Shown here: in pieces, positions 1 through 7,212 of the stretch | How positions within the stretch are numbered: the stretch's first letter is position 1 | Layout of the letters: every line of letters starts with the position of its first letter | Assembly (NCBI GenBank): GCA_944392465.1 | Contig: CALXWR010000008.1 | Location: 1-38,986 of the forward strand | Origin: an uncultured Clostridia bacterium | Lineage (GTDB): Bacteria > Bacillota > Clostridia > TANB77 > CAG-508 | Direction: 5' to 3' | Length of the DNA: 38,986 nucleotides | Notes under the pieces: model-generated | The model's input: only the letters and a program-made list of their open reading frames with translations | The model's database searches: none | What the model was told of the DNA's origin: nothing | Made by a program: the position numbers and the translations under genes

Positions 1-113
1 AATCCTAAGTATTTAGTAATAGCTGCTGTTGTTGTTGTTTTACCATGGTCAACATGTCCGATTGTACCAATGTTAACATGTGGTTTTGTTCTTTCAAATT
101 TAGCTTTAGCCAT
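1..113 (-). CDS. tuf: Elongation factor Tu, N-terminal fragment (partial at window edge)
   Basis: EF-Tu is the GTPase that brings aminoacyl-tRNA to the ribosomal A site. Only the first 37 residues are here; the gene continues beyond position 1. They read [20 protein letters not shown], followed by the P-loop VDHGKTT, the standard EF-Tu opening. The ATG start at 113-111 has a perfect AGGAGG just upstream (121-126). It is the last gene of the rpsL-rpsG-fusA-tuf run and is separated from fusA by a 272-bp gap that contains a long imperfect inverted repeat. Identification is certain despite truncation. Confidence 0.97.
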   Translation of the reverse strand, partial: MAKAKFERTKPHVNIGTIGHVDHGKTTTTAAITKYLG

Positions 114-263
114 TTTTTAATCCTCCTTCAATTTTTAGAATACTTCTTTGTACTCTTTTATTATATTTTTAAAATTAAAATCTAAATTATTTTAACAACT
201 GCATTTTATAACATTTATGTAAAAAATGCAAGTGTTTAAAAATTTTTTTATTCTTTTTGTTTA

Positions 264-388
264 TAGTGTGAAATAGAATTGTGTTTTGGCTAGGCAAACA
301 AACAAGAAAACCAGAAGCGTACTTGGTGTACGCTGAGGATTTTCGCAGTGAAGTTTAACAACGCCAAAACCAATTATCTTTCACACTA
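264..388. other. Structured intergenic element A between fusA and tuf
   Basis: A long imperfect palindrome. Outer arms 264-290 and 363-388 pair as 10 bp (264-273 with 379-388), about 5 bp, then 7 bp (284-290 with 363-369). Inside are a short stem (AAAC with GTTT at 353-356) and a long hairpin: GAAAACC 306-312 with 337-344, then a perfect 7-bp stem 316-322/328-334 with loop TTGGT. The right arm includes the fusA stop codon. The inner layout matches elements B and C in the rpsG-fusA gap. The strand of action is unknown; it would be transcribed with the operon on the minus strand. No run of U follows directly, so it does not look like a simple terminator. Confidence 0.65.
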
Positions 389-2467
389 GTCTTTTTTAGC
401 ACGACTAGCTACTATATTATCTAATATAGATTTTGGAACTTCTTCATAATGAGATGGTTCCATAGAATATGTTCCTCTACCTTGTGTTTTAGAACGAAGG
501 TCTGTTGCATAACCAAACATTTCTGATAGTGGAATAAATGCTCTTATAACTTGGTTTCCACCTTCTGGTTCCATTCCTTCTAGTCTACCACGTCTAGAGT
601 TTACATCTCCAATAACATCTCCCATGTATTCTTCTGGAACTGTTATTTCAACTCTCATAATAGGCTCTAAGATTACTGATTTAGCTTGTTTACATCCTTC
701 TTTAAATGCCATTGAAGCTGCAATCTTGAATGCCATTTCTGAAGAGTCAACTTCGTGATATGAACCATCAACTAAAGTAGCTTTAAAATCTATAACTGGA
801 TATCCAGCAAGTACACCTGTTTCAGCTGCTTCTCTAATTCCTTCTTCAATAGGTTTGATATATTCTTTAGGAACAACACCACCAACGATCTTGCTCTCAA
901 ATTCAATACCTTTTCCTGCTTCTAGTGGTTCCATTTCTAGCCATACATGACCATATTGTCCACGTCCACCTGATTGACGAATGAATTTTCCTTCAACTTT
1001 AACTTTGTTTCTAATTGTTTCTTTATAAGAAACTTGTGGTTTACCAACTGTACATTCTACTTTGAATTCTCTTTTTAATCTATCTACTATGATATCTAAG
1101 TGAAGCTCACCCATACCTGCTATAACAGTTTGACCTGTTTCTTGATTTGTATATGTTTTAAATGTTGGGTCTTCCTCAGCAAGTTTAGCAAGAGCTATAC
1201 TCATTTTTTCACTATTAGCCTTGTCTTTTGGCTCTATAGCAATATCTATAACTGGCTCTGGGAATTCCATAGATTCTAGTATAACTGGATGATTTGGATC
1301 GCAAAGTGTATCTCCTGTTGATACTTCTTTTAATCCAACTGCTGCTGCTATATCTCCTGCATATACTTTTTCTATATCTTGTCTATGGTTTGAATGCATT
1401 AATAGAATTCTTCCCATTCTATCTTTTTTACCTTTATTAGAATTTAAGATTGTAGATCCTGCATCTAATGTTCCTGAGTATACTCTAAAGAAACATAATT
1501 TTCCAACAAATGGGTCTGTTGCAATTTTAAATGCTAATGCAGCAAATGGTTCATCATCAGATGTTTTTCTTTCAACTTCTTCTCCATCTGGTGTAACACC
1601 TTTTATATTAGGTATATCAAGTGGAGATGGCATGAAGTCAACAATTGCATTTAACAATTCTTGAACACCTTTATTTTTATATGATGATCCACAACATACT
1701 GGAACTATTTTGTTATTAATTGTTCCTAATCTTAAACCTTTTTTGATTTCTTCATCTGATAATGTACCTTCTTCTAAGTACTTCATCATTAATTCATCAT
1801 CTTGGTCTGCAGCTGCTTCTACCATTTTATTTCTATATTCTTCAGCTTGAGCTTTTAAATCTTCAGGAATTTCTCCTTCTTCTATAACTTTTCCAAGGTC
1901 ATCTTTATGAATAAAAGCTCTCATTTTTATTAAATCTACAATTCCTTGGAAATTATCTTCAGCACCTATTGGCAATTGAATTGGAATAGCATTTGCATTC
2001 AATCTTTCTCTTAATTGACGAACGCAAAGCATAAAGTCTGCTCCTGTTATATCCATTTTATTTACATATACCATTCTTGGAACTTGGTATTTATCAGCTT
2101 GTCTCCAAACTGTTTCAGTTTGTGGTTGAACTCCACCTTTAGCTGCTAAAATTGTAACAGCACCGTCAAGAACTCTTAAAGATCTTTGAACTTCAACAGT
2201 AAAGTCAACGTGTCCTGGAGTATCGATAATATTAATTCTATTACCTAACCAATGGCAAGTTGTAGCAGCAGAAGTAATTGTAATACCTCTTTCTTGCTCT
2301 TGAACCATCCAGTCCATAGTAGCTTCACCTTCGTGAACTTCTCCTATCTTATGAGTTTTTCCTGTATAGAAAAGTATTCTCTCAGTTGTTGTTGTTTTTC
2401 CAGCATCTATATGAGCCACAATTCCTATATTTCTTGTTTTCTCCAAAGGAAACTCTCTTCCAGCCAT
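386..2467 (-). CDS. fusA: Elongation factor G
   Basis: EF-G is the ribosomal translocase GTPase, which also acts in ribosome recycling. The 693-aa length is normal. The G1 motif AHIDAGKTT is at residues 18-26, DTPGH near 82 and NKMD near 136, followed by the usual domains II-V (for example [14 protein letters not shown] in domain IV). ATG start at 2467 with AGGAGG six bases upstream. It lies between rpsG and tuf in the conserved str order, but both flanking gaps are long (277 and 272 bp) and hold structured elements. The stop codon is inside the pairing arm of element A. Nothing in the protein looks abnormal. Confidence 0.98.
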   Translation of the reverse strand: MAGREFPLEKTRNIGIVAHIDAGKTTTTERILFYTGKTHKIGEVHEGEATMDWMVQEQERGITITSAATTCHWLGNRINIIDTPGHVDFTVEVQRSLRVLDGAVTILAAKGGVQPQTETVWRQADKYQVPRMVYVNKMDITGADFMLCVRQLRERLNANAIPIQLPIGAEDNFQGIVDLIKMRAFIHKDDLGKVIEEGEIPEDLKAQAEEYRNKMVEAAADQDDELMMKYLEEGTLSDEEIKKGLRLGTINNKIVPVCCGSSYKNKGVQELLNAIVDFMPSPLDIPNIKGVTPDGEEVERKTSDDEPFAALAFKIATDPFVGKLCFFRVYSGTLDAGSTILNSNKGKKDRMGRILLMHSNHRQDIEKVYAGDIAAAVGLKEVSTGDTLCDPNHPVILESMEFPEPVIDIAIEPKDKANSEKMSIALAKLAEEDPTFKTYTNQETGQTVIAGMGELHLDIIVDRLKREFKVECTVGKPQVSYKETIRNKVKVEGKFIRQSGGRGQYGHVWLEMEPLEAGKGIEFESKIVGGVVPKEYIKPIEEGIREAAETGVLAGYPVIDFKATLVDGSYHEVDSSEMAFKIAASMAFKEGCKQAKSVILEPIMRVEITVPEEYMGDVIGDVNSRRGRLEGMEPEGGNQVIRAFIPLSEMFGYATDLRSKTQGRGTYSMEPSHYEEVPKSILDNIVASRAKKD

Positions 2468-2510
2468 TTTTATCCTCCTTTTAATTTTTTTAAACTCGAA
2501 TTAAAAGCAA

Positions 2511-2610
2511 TTATAACTAAGCGACCGAATTAAAATTTTTGAGATATTACATGTTGTACTATCAGAAAAAATTTTATGCGAAGGTCAACAAAGTTAGACA
2601 TAACTTATAA
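2511..2610. other. Structured intergenic element C between rpsG and fusA
   Basis: Same inner plan as elements A and B but a different sequence. P1 is CTAA 2517-2520 with TTAG 2594-2597. P2 is GACC 2523-2526 with GGTC 2583-2586. P3 is a long AT-rich hairpin starting AAAATTTTT (2532-2540) with apical GATA/TATC (2543-2546/2560-2563) around loop ATGTT. The run GCGAAGGTCAACAAAG before the closing arm is close to GCGATGCTTGACAACG in element B. It is directly next to B, so the two form a divergent tandem pair. Flanking TTATAA copies at 2511 and 2605 may extend P1. Confidence 0.55.
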
Positions 2611-2619
2611 CACGAATGT

Positions 2620-2745
2620 AAATTTTAGTTAAAAGCAAGTACTACTAGGAAAGCAAGCTAAAAATTTTGAGATAATACGAGTTGTATATCGAAAAATTTT
2701 TAAGCGATGCTTGACAACGTAGGACGAAGCTTTTCACTAAAATTT
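2620..2745. other. Structured intergenic element B between rpsG and fusA
   Basis: The outer arms 2620-2636 and 2729-2745 pair over 17 positions with a single mismatch. The right arm reaches the rpsG stop codon (2745-2747). Inside: CTA 2645-2647 with TAG 2720-2722; CAAGC 2654-2658 with GCTTG 2709-2713; then a hairpin of AAAAATTTT near 2660 with AAAATTTTT near 2693 and apical GATAATAC/GTATATC around GAGTT. ACAACG precedes the closing arm, as in element A. The outer arms of A and B have unrelated sequences yet are each self-complementary, which favours a structural role over simple repeat copying. Confidence 0.65.
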
Positions 2746-3215
2746 TAGAATTTGTAGTGAGCAAAAGCCTTATTAGCTTCAGCCATTCTATGCATATCTT
2801 CTTTTTTCTTAAATGCTCCACCATTTCCTGCTACTGCATCCATGATTTCAGCTGCTAATTTTTGAGCCATTGTTTTTTCATGTCTATTTCTTGCATATGT
2901 AACTAACCATCTTAATCCTAGAGTTTGTCTTCTTTCTGGTCTTATTTCGATTGGAACTTGGTATGTTGCTCCACCGATTCTTCTTGCTTTAACTTCTAGA
3001 ACAGGCATTACATTTTCAAGAGCTGCTTCGAATACTTCTAATGGATCTTTTTGTTCTTTTTCTTTTATAATGTTGAAAGCATCGTAAACAATTGATTGAG
3101 CAACTGTTTTTTTACCATCTAACATAACATTGTTGATTAATTTTGTAACAACTTTGCTATTGTATATTGGATCTGGTAAAACATCTCTTTTTGCTATATA
3201 TCCTCTTCTTGGCAC
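2745..3215 (-). CDS. rpsG: Small ribosomal subunit protein uS7
   Basis: S7 nucleates assembly of the 30S head by binding 16S rRNA. The protein has 156 aa, the family's usual length. It begins [20 protein letters not shown] and contains the conserved [18 protein letters not shown] and [10 protein letters not shown] segments. Start is GTG at 3215, with AGGAGTG just upstream (around 3222-3229). In E. coli, S7 represses its own operon by binding the rpsL-rpsG intercistronic RNA. Here that gap (3216-3382) is 167 bp and strongly folded, so a similar control is plausible but not shown. Confidence 0.98.
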   Translation of the reverse strand: MPRRGYIAKRDVLPDPIYNSKVVTKLINNVMLDGKKTVAQSIVYDAFNIIKEKEQKDPLEVFEAALENVMPVLEVKARRIGGATYQVPIEIRPERRQTLGLRWLVTYARNRHEKTMAQKLAAEIMDAVAGNGGAFKKKEDMHRMAEANKAFAHYKF

Positions 3216-3307
3216 TATTCTTCACTCCTTTTCTTGATATTTTTTAATATCTTTTGGTATTTAAAAAAATACCTAAGTTACTCTGAAAAGATTTTTCTTT
3301 TCCGTAT

Positions 3308-3367
3308 AGTGCTATATACTCTATTATAAATTTAAGCACCTTAAATTAGTAATTTCATATATGCACT
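3308..3367 (-). promoter_or_regulatory. Folded rpsL-rpsG intercistronic region (possible S7 autoregulatory site)
   Basis: On the transcribed strand, an outer stem joins 3358-3367 to 3308-3318 (10 bp with one bulged base). It encloses a perfect 8-bp hairpin at 3329-3347 (AATTTAAG, loop GTG, CTTAAATT). Two smaller hairpins (3256-3273 and 3236-3251) lie closer to the rpsG ribosome binding site. The S7 assignment is by position only, from the known E. coli mechanism; no S7-binding sequence is recognised. Confidence 0.4.
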
Positions 3368-3382
3368 GTTTCTATTATTTTA

Positions 3383-3796
3383 CTATTTTTTAGGTTTCTT
3401 AGCCCCATACTTAGATCTACCTTGCATTCTGTCTTTAACTCCTGCTGTGTCTAATGTTCCTCTAATTATGTGATATCTAACACCTGGAAGATCTTTTACC
3501 CTTCCTCCTCTTATTAGAACAACACTATGTTCTTGTAAGTTGTGACCTATACCTGGAATATATGAAGTTACTTCATAACCATTTGATAGTCTAACTCTGG
3601 CAACTTTTCTTAATGCTGAGTTTGGCTTCTTTGGTGTTACTGTTTTTACAACTGTACAAACACCTCTTTTTTGTGGTGATCTCTTGTTAGTTAATTTTTT
3701 ACTTCTAGAGTTGTATCCATGTTGCAATGCAGGTGCTGTTGATTTAGTTGTAGAAGTTTTTCTTCCTTTTCTTACTAATTGATTAATTGTTGGCAC
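3383..3796 (-). CDS. rpsL: Small ribosomal subunit protein uS12
   Basis: S12 sits in the decoding centre of the 30S subunit and governs accuracy. The protein has 137 aa and contains the family core [17 protein letters not shown] and [13 protein letters not shown]. Lysine is present at both positions where changes commonly give streptomycin resistance (the Lys of KPNS and of RVKDLPG), so it is of the sensitive type. Start is GTG at 3796, with GAGGTGA upstream. It is first in the str operon here and has its own strong promoter (3872-3900). rpoC is not its upstream neighbour, which is unusual. Confidence 0.98.
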   Translation of the reverse strand: MPTINQLVRKGRKTSTTKSTAPALQHGYNSRSKKLTNKRSPQKRGVCTVVKTVTPKKPNSALRKVARVRLSNGYEVTSYIPGIGHNLQEHSVVLIRGGRVKDLPGVRYHIIRGTLDTAGVKDRMQGRSKYGAKKPKK

Positions 3797-3839
3797 TTAA
3801 ATTTCACCTCTTTTCTTTTATTAAATAAATCAAATAAAT

Positions 3840-3866
3840 CGCTAGTTATTCTATTTTACACTAGCG
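3840..3866 (-). other. Hairpin in the rpsL 5' leader
   Basis: A perfect 7-bp stem, CGCTAGT (3840-3846) with ACTAGCG (3860-3866), lies directly downstream of the rpsL -10 box, so it would be at or near the transcript 5' end. It could stabilise the mRNA; no ligand class is recognised. Confidence 0.45.
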
Positions 3867-3871
3867 TTAAT

Positions 3872-3900
3872 ATTTTATCATTGTTTTTCTTTTATGTCAA
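3872..3900 (-). promoter_or_regulatory. SigA-type promoter of rpsL-rpsG-fusA-tuf
   Basis: On the minus strand: -35 TTGACA (3895-3900), 17-bp spacer, -10 TAAAAT (3872-3877). It is a near-consensus housekeeping promoter, which fits a str operon that has been separated from rpoBC. Confidence 0.8.
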
Positions 3901-3975
3901 TGTTTTTTTATGTTTTTTTACTGATATAATAACGTTTTTATTAACTTTGTAATATCTTTGTAACGCAACAGTAAT

Positions 3976-3998
3976 ATAATTGTAAAACTTACAATTAT
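3976..3998. promoter_or_regulatory. Perfect palindrome overlapping the -35 of the coiled-coil operon
   Basis: ATAATTGTAA, loop AAC, TTACAATTAT gives a perfect 10-bp inverted repeat. Its last base is the first T of the -35 box TTGACT (3998-4003). The position suits a repressor or activator operator in this divergent promoter region, but no regulator can be named. Confidence 0.4.
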
Positions 3999-4026
3999 TG
4001 ACTTTTCTCAACATTTATTATATAAT
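3998..4026 (+). promoter_or_regulatory. SigA-type promoter of the coiled-coil gene pair
   Basis: -35 TTGACT (3998-4003), 17-bp spacer, -10 TATAAT (4021-4026). It diverges from the rpsL promoter about 100 bp away. The first gene starts at 4092, which leaves a leader of roughly 60 nt. Confidence 0.8.
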
Positions 4027-4062
4027 ATATATTGTAATTTTAAAATCGTATGAAGGGAGGAA

Positions 4063-4081
4063 ATCTAAATTTATTTTAGAT
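4063..4081 (+). other. Hairpin between Shine-Dalgarno and start codon of the 55-aa gene
   Basis: GGGAGG (4055-4060) is 31 nt from the ATG at 4092, too far for normal initiation. Between them is a perfect 7-bp hairpin, ATCTAAA (4063-4069) with TTTAGAT (4075-4081), loop TTTAT. Folding it leaves 12 nt between the Shine-Dalgarno and ATG. In-frame stops at 4077 and 4086 exclude an earlier start. Confidence 0.5.
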
Positions 4082-4091
4082 GCAATAAACT

Positions 4092-4259
4092 ATGGATGAA
4101 AATGAAGAAATATTACACATAAATAAAGAAGATTTACAAGAAATGAGTGTTGATGAATTATTAGACTTAAAAATCGAACTTGATGATATGCTACGTGAAG
4201 TAGAAGAATTAATATCACAATGCGACGATATAATAAACGAGGAAGAAGAGGAGGTGTAA
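4092..4259 (+). CDS. Small acidic coiled-coil protein, 55 aa, unknown function
   Basis: A short open frame (MDENEEILHINKEDLQEMSV, then a helical stretch DELLDLKIELDDMLREVEEL, ending in EEEEEV). It is strongly acidic, has a heptad-like leucine pattern at about residues 24-40, and has no signal peptide or membrane segment. Support: a strong promoter 70 bp upstream, a GGGAGG element, and a tight link to the following 410-aa coiled-coil gene, whose Shine-Dalgarno overlaps this gene's 3' end. Both run against almost everything else in the window. I do not recognise a family. It could be a partner of the larger, basic coiled-coil protein; that is inference from opposite charge and shared operon. 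Confidence 0.65.
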   Translation: MDENEEILHINKEDLQEMSVDELLDLKIELDDMLREVEELISQCDDIINEEEEEV

Positions 4260-4262
4260 GAT

Positions 4263-4288
4263 ACATAATATCATAATATATATTATGT
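4263..4288 (+). other. Hairpin between Shine-Dalgarno and start codon of the 410-aa gene
   Basis: GGAGG at 4250-4254, inside the end of the upstream gene, is 41 nt from ATG 4296. A perfect 9-bp stem, ACATAATAT (4263-4271) with ATATTATGT (4280-4288), lies between. Folded, it leaves about 15 nt. Same arrangement as at the preceding gene. Confidence 0.5.
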
Positions 4289-4295
4289 GCGAACT

Positions 4296-5528
4296 ATGGA
4301 ATTAAAGGATTTTAATAAAGATTACACAAAAACAAATGCTAAATCTGCAAAATTAAATGGAGATAGGGCTCAAAAAGTGCTTGCTGATTTAGCAAAACAA
4401 TTAAGAGATGTATCAGATGCAATTTCATTTTTACAAATTAAGGAGAAAATAGCCACTAGAGATAAGGATAATGATACATTAAAAACTGTAAAAAAGGAAC
4501 TTTCTGAAAAAAATAAAGAGGCAAATACCCTTAGAGCTAGATTAACAAAAGTTCAAACTGAAATGAAAAATGCTCGTGATGCTGTAGATAAATATTTAAC
4601 TCAAATGCAAGACTTAGCTCAAAATAACCCAGAGTTACAATCACAGTTAGATTCAGCAATTAAAACAAAATTTGAAAGAGCAATAGCAAGAAATAACTCA
4701 GAAAAAAATGCTCTTACTCAAAAAGTTACGCCTTTAAAAATAATAAAAAATGCAGCAAATAAAGATCCACAAGTTTCACACATTCTTTATGGTATAGAAG
4801 AAGATACTAAGAACATAGAAATGCTTCAAGCAATTATGGCTAAAGGAAATAAATCTCCAGAAGATATAAAAGATTGCAAACAAAAAATAGATGCTTTTAC
4901 AGCACAACGTGAAGCAAAAAGATCACAATTAGCAGGATATTTTAAAGGAACAATAAGTAGGGCAGATATTGATAAGATTACATACTTGTCAGAATTAAAT
5001 AAAGAAATAAAAACTACTGATAGAAAAATAGCAGGTTTAGATAAACAATCAGCAAATTACCAAACTGCAATAAGAAATATAGAAGCAAAAACTAAAGCAC
5101 CAGAACCAACTAAAACAGGTTTGCTTGACAGATTAAAACCAGGTCAAGGAGCTAAGCCTGTTGTACCAGGGCAACCAACACAAGGTTCAAGTGATGTGCC
5201 TGCAGTACAACCAAAATGGTGGCAATTTATTAAAAGATTTAAAAATTACCGTATAAAAAGAGCTGCCGAAAAAGCTGCTAAAAAGCAAGGAGATGCTCAA
5301 TCAACTCCTGATCCAAATGATCCAACTCAAGTAGTTGATAAAAATGCATTTAAAGATTCTATGAAATATGATGTTGTTAGAGATTATAAAGAAAAATTAG
5401 AACAAGAATATTTAAGAACTGCAAAAGCACAAAATAAAGCAGAAAAGGAAAGTGCAGATGCAAAAGATGATCCAGATAAAACTCAACAACTTCCTAGAAC
5501 AAAACAAAATGATGAGCTAGAATTATAA
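4296..5528 (+). CDS. Coiled-coil protein of unknown function, 410 aa
   Basis: Not a family I recognise. From ATG 4296 (MELKDFNKDYTKTNAKSAKL) residues about 15-265 are almost wholly helical and rich in K/E/A/Q, as in a long coiled coil. A Pro/Gly/Thr-rich linker follows (about 270-305), then a basic amphipathic patch (KWWQFIKRFKNYRIKRAAEK), then a charged, probably disordered tail ending DELEL. There is no signal peptide or transmembrane helix, so it is predicted to be cytoplasmic; the Trp-rich basic patch could touch membrane or nucleic acid. GTG 4287 is a possible alternative start but lies inside a hairpin. It forms an operon with the 55-aa acidic gene and ends at a clear terminator. Composition matches its neighbours, with no sign of transfer. 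Confidence 0.85.
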   Translation: MELKDFNKDYTKTNAKSAKLNGDRAQKVLADLAKQLRDVSDAISFLQIKEKIATRDKDNDTLKTVKKELSEKNKEANTLRARLTKVQTEMKNARDAVDKYLTQMQDLAQNNPELQSQLDSAIKTKFERAIARNNSEKNALTQKVTPLKIIKNAANKDPQVSHILYGIEEDTKNIEMLQAIMAKGNKSPEDIKDCKQKIDAFTAQREAKRSQLAGYFKGTISRADIDKITYLSELNKEIKTTDRKIAGLDKQSANYQTAIRNIEAKTKAPEPTKTGLLDRLKPGQGAKPVVPGQPTQGSSDVPAVQPKWWQFIKRFKNYRIKRAAEKAAKKQGDAQSTPDPNDPTQVVDKNAFKDSMKYDVVRDYKEKLEQEYLRTAKAQNKAEKESADAKDDPDKTQQLPRTKQNDELEL

Positions 5529-5572
5529 TAAATTTTATTATTAATAATGATTTAATTAAATATATTTCAAAA

Positions 5573-5616
5573 ATAAAAGCTTAATATATATTTTTGTATA
5601 TCAAGCTTTTATTTTT
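5573..5616. terminator. Bidirectional intrinsic terminator between the coiled-coil operon and trmFO
   Basis: Perfect 10-bp stem ATAAAAGCTT (5573-5582) with AAGCTTTTAT (5603-5612), followed by a T tract on the plus strand and preceded by an A tract that gives T residues on the minus strand. It serves two convergent units. Confidence 0.8.
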
Positions 5617-5675
5617 ATATTTATTATAATAATGCAATATTTAAAATTAAATTTATTGTTTTATTAAAAATAATA

Positions 5676-7190
5676 TTATACTAATTTTTTGTTTAATGCT
5701 TCTATTGCCCTGTCTGCTAATTTTCCATATTTTAATTTTTTATCTTTTATTCTTTCTCCTAAATCTGGTAATATTCCGAAATTTGCATTCATTGGTTGAA
5801 AATTTTTATTTGGAGTAGAAATATATTTTGATAATGCACCTATCATTGTTTCTTCTGGAAAAATAATCTTATTATTTATATTACCATCCTGTTCTTCTTT
5901 TAAATTCTGTTCAAATTTTTGGTTAGTTTCTTCATCTTTAATTATTTCTTTCCCCCTATTTTTTTCTTCATACATAGAGATAGCATTTAGACTTGCAACT
6001 AAACCAGATGCAATTGATTCGACATATCCTTCCACTCCCGTAATTTGTCCTGCAAAAAATATATTATTATTTTTCTTTAAATTATATGTTTCATCTAATA
6101 ACTCTGGTGAATTTATAAATGAGTTTCTATGCATTACTCCATATTTTGTAAAATCAGCATTTTGAAGCCCTGGTATCATACTGAACACTCTTTTTTGTTC
6201 TCCATATTTTAAATTTGTCTGAAAACCTACAATATTAAATAAATTTCCACTACTATTATCTTGCCTTAATTGAACAATTGCATATGGTCTTCTTCCTGTT
6301 CTTGGATCTGTAAATCCAACTGGTTTTAATGGTCCAAACCTTAAAGTGTCTATTCCTCTTTTTGCCATAACTTCTATAGGCATACATCCTTCAAATATTT
6401 CTCTTTTTTCAAAATTATGCAGTTCAACAACTTCAGCATTTACAAGTTCATTCCAAAATGCTTCATATTCTTCTTTATTCATAGGAAGATTTATATATGC
6501 ATTTTCTTTTTCTTCTTTTATTCTTGCTTTCCATAATTCTAAATCTTCATCTCTACCACGTTCTTGTTTATACCTATCTCCCCAAAAACCAATACTCATA
6601 TCTATAGATTCTTTTTCAATTATGGGAGCTGCTGCATCATAAAAATGAAACCCTTCATTGCCTGTAAGTTCTTTTATTTCTTCTGATAAACTATCTGATG
6701 TAAGAGGACCTGTTGCAATAATTACAATTCCATCTTTTGAAAGTTCTTTTAATGAAACTTTTGGTAATTTATCATAAATTTTATTATCGGTTATGCTCTT
6801 CTCTTCTCTATTATCACTCTCTCCTACTTCTGCTCTTACAATTTCTACATTATCTAAACTTTCTATTTCTTTGGTAATTTTTTCTGCGAATTTTTCTCTA
6901 TCAACTGCCAAAGCTTGTCCTGCAGGAACTGATACCTCATCTGCAGTTTTTATTAAAAGCGAATTTAATAAGCGTAATTCTTCTTTTAATAATCCACATG
7001 CATTTGTATGTAAATTTGATTTAAAAGAGTTACTACATACAATCTCTGCTAAATTTTTATTACTATGTGCTGGCGAAAATTTTACAGGCTTCATTTCATA
7101 TAATTTTACTTTTATACCTCTTTTAGCTATTTGATAAGCCGCTTCTGTTCCTGCTAAACCTCCTCCTATAACTGTTATATATTCTTTCAC
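5676..7190 (-). CDS. trmFO: Methylenetetrahydrofolate-tRNA-(uracil-5-)-methyltransferase TrmFO
   Basis: TrmFO is the flavoprotein that makes m5U54 in the tRNA T-loop, using methylenetetrahydrofolate as the carbon donor. The FAD-binding motif VIGGGLAGTEAAYQIAKRG is at the N terminus, and SNSFKSNLHTNACGLLKEE and GQITGVEGYVESIASGLV are family signatures. I place the start at GTG 7190 (MKEYITVIGGG), because GGAGGT at 7200-7195 is directly before it; the ATG at 7202 lies upstream of that ribosome binding site. At 504 aa it is about 70 residues longer than the usual 435-440. The extra sequence is mostly a charged insert near residues 125-155 and another around 410-440. It follows the SNF2 gene closely and is probably cotranscribed with it. 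Confidence 0.95.
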   Translation of the reverse strand: MKEYITVIGGGLAGTEAAYQIAKRGIKVKLYEMKPVKFSPAHSNKNLAEIVCSNSFKSNLHTNACGLLKEELRLLNSLLIKTADEVSVPAGQALAVDREKFAEKITKEIESLDNVEIVRAEVGESDNREEKSITDNKIYDKLPKVSLKELSKDGIVIIATGPLTSDSLSEEIKELTGNEGFHFYDAAAPIIEKESIDMSIGFWGDRYKQERGRDEDLELWKARIKEEKENAYINLPMNKEEYEAFWNELVNAEVVELHNFEKREIFEGCMPIEVMAKRGIDTLRFGPLKPVGFTDPRTGRRPYAIVQLRQDNSSGNLFNIVGFQTNLKYGEQKRVFSMIPGLQNADFTKYGVMHRNSFINSPELLDETYNLKKNNNIFFAGQITGVEGYVESIASGLVASLNAISMYEEKNRGKEIIKDEETNQKFEQNLKEEQDGNINNKIIFPEETMIGALSKYISTPNKNFQPMNANFGILPDLGERIKDKKLKYGKLADRAIEALNKKLV

Positions 7191-7212
7191 TTTTACCTCC
7201 ATACGAACAAAT

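Noticed and set aside
264..388. Element A as an intrinsic terminator between fusA and tuf
   Set aside because: No T run directly follows the stem on either strand, and the inner architecture is more complex than a terminator hairpin.
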